In this document: piece after piece, positions 5,489 to 5,625 of the stretch
How the letters are laid out: the number at the start of each line of letters is the position of its first letter
How positions within the stretch are numbered: the first letter of the stretch is position 1
Source: an uncultured Clostridia bacterium
GTDB lineage: Bacteria > Bacillota > Clostridia > Oscillospirales > Ruminococcaceae
DNA length: 5,625 nt
Assembly: GCA_946613705.1 (NCBI GenBank)
Contig: CAMOFU010000161.1
Span: forward strand, 1 to 5,625
Direction of reading: 5' to 3'
The notes under the pieces: model-generated
Database searches by the model: none
Told to the model about the DNA's origin: nothing
What the model saw: only the letters and a program-made list of their open reading frames with translations
Made by a program: the position numbers and the translations under genes

Positions 5489-5514
5489 ATATCATACATA
5501 TGTTCGAGTGTCAA
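5486..5514 (-). promoter_or_regulatory. SigA-type promoter of the polymerase-yolD operon
   Basis: On the - strand, TTGACA (5514-5509) and TATACT (5491-5486) are separated by exactly 17 bases, a near-perfect housekeeping promoter. The expected start is near 5479, giving a leader of about 27 bases that includes the GAGGTG ribosome binding site at 5468-5463. Such a strong promoter on a mutagenic polymerase needs tight repression, and a LexA-like box lies within its spacer. Confidence 0.9.
5493..5506 (-). promoter_or_regulatory. LexA (SOS) operator in the polymerase promoter
   Basis: The - strand reads CGAACATATGTATG, which matches the palindromic form of the Gram-positive LexA box, CGAACATATGTTCG, at 12 of 14 positions: one perfect half and the ATAT centre, with two changes in the other half. 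It lies entirely inside the 17-base spacer between -35 and -10, so bound LexA would block RNA polymerase. The position and the downstream translesion polymerase genes make SOS control very likely. Confidence 0.85.
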
Positions 5515-5583
5515 CGGTTGTTGATATCCTGTTGAGATTTTTCGGCGATCTGCAAAATCGGGAACACATATTTTTGTGCAATA

Positions 5584-5595
5584 GAACAAAAGTTC
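5584..5595. promoter_or_regulatory. Candidate second LexA-type palindrome near the right edge
   Basis: GAACAAAAGTTC is a perfect GAAC-N4-GTTC core, and the flanking A and T extend it to AGAAC-N4-GTTCT. The outer C/G pair of the usual box is missing. It is centred 90 bases upstream of the polymerase LexA box. It could serve a gene beyond the right edge or be an auxiliary site for the polymerase. No promoter that I trust overlaps it inside the window. Confidence 0.45.
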
Positions 5596-5625
5596 TTTGA
5601 AATGAAAATTAAATATATCCCGCGT

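Noticed and set aside
5565..5578. CACA...TGTG inverted repeat near the right edge
   Set aside because: The arms are only four bases long around an AT-rich centre, which is expected by chance, and no regulator family match is evident.
5449..5625. Open - strand frame from the right edge to a TGA that overlaps the polymerase start codon (58 codons), possibly the end of an upstream gene
   Set aside because: It runs through the promoter, the LexA box and the ribosome binding site, is AT-rich with codon choice unlike the other genes, and has no recognisable motif. The region is better explained as intergenic control DNA, but sequence beyond 5625 would settle it.

Overview
The window looks like chromosomal DNA from a Gram-positive anaerobe of the Clostridia, most likely a Ruminococcus-like member of the Oscillospiraceae. 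This is an inference from four things: strong AGGAGG-type ribosome binding sites, fairly GC-rich genes with AT-rich control regions, a lipoprotein with a long Thr/Pro-rich linker, and a Y-family polymerase paired with a YolD-like protein under a Firmicutes-type LexA box. No rRNA, tRNA, CRISPR array or insertion sequence is visible.

Layout: positions 2-181 hold the C-terminal end of a response-regulator receiver domain on the + strand. Next comes a compact control segment (200-257) in which a near-consensus promoter overlaps a small intrinsic terminator. From it a tightly packed + strand operon runs from 281 to 3789: a linker-only lipoprotein (281-868), a polytopic membrane protein (903-1538), a small cysteine-containing protein of unknown function (1544-1972), the CCA-adding tRNA nucleotidyltransferase cca (1985-3313), and a VanZ-family membrane protein (3310-3789) that overlaps cca by 4 bases. 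The operon ends at a strong terminator with an 18-bp stem at 3807-3852.

That terminator is bidirectional and also closes the convergent - strand operon, which is read from right to left: a UmuC/UvrX-type Y-family DNA polymerase (5452-4184) followed by a YolD-like protein (4191-3865) whose start overlaps the polymerase stop. The polymerase promoter (TTGACA, 17-base spacer, TATACT; 5514-5486) carries a LexA-like box, CGAACATATGTATG, within its spacer. The cassette is therefore very probably an SOS-induced mutagenic translesion module, with YolD as the presumed Firmicutes counterpart of UmuD. A second perfect GAAC-N4-GTTC palindrome lies at 5584-5595, near the right edge.

Most of the window is recognisable housekeeping or stress-response content. 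The parts worth a second look are the overlapping promoter/terminator, the linker-only lipoprotein with its 24-bp tandem repeat, the two unrecognised proteins placed before cca, and the multi-site SOS control region. I do not see clear evidence of a wholly new system.
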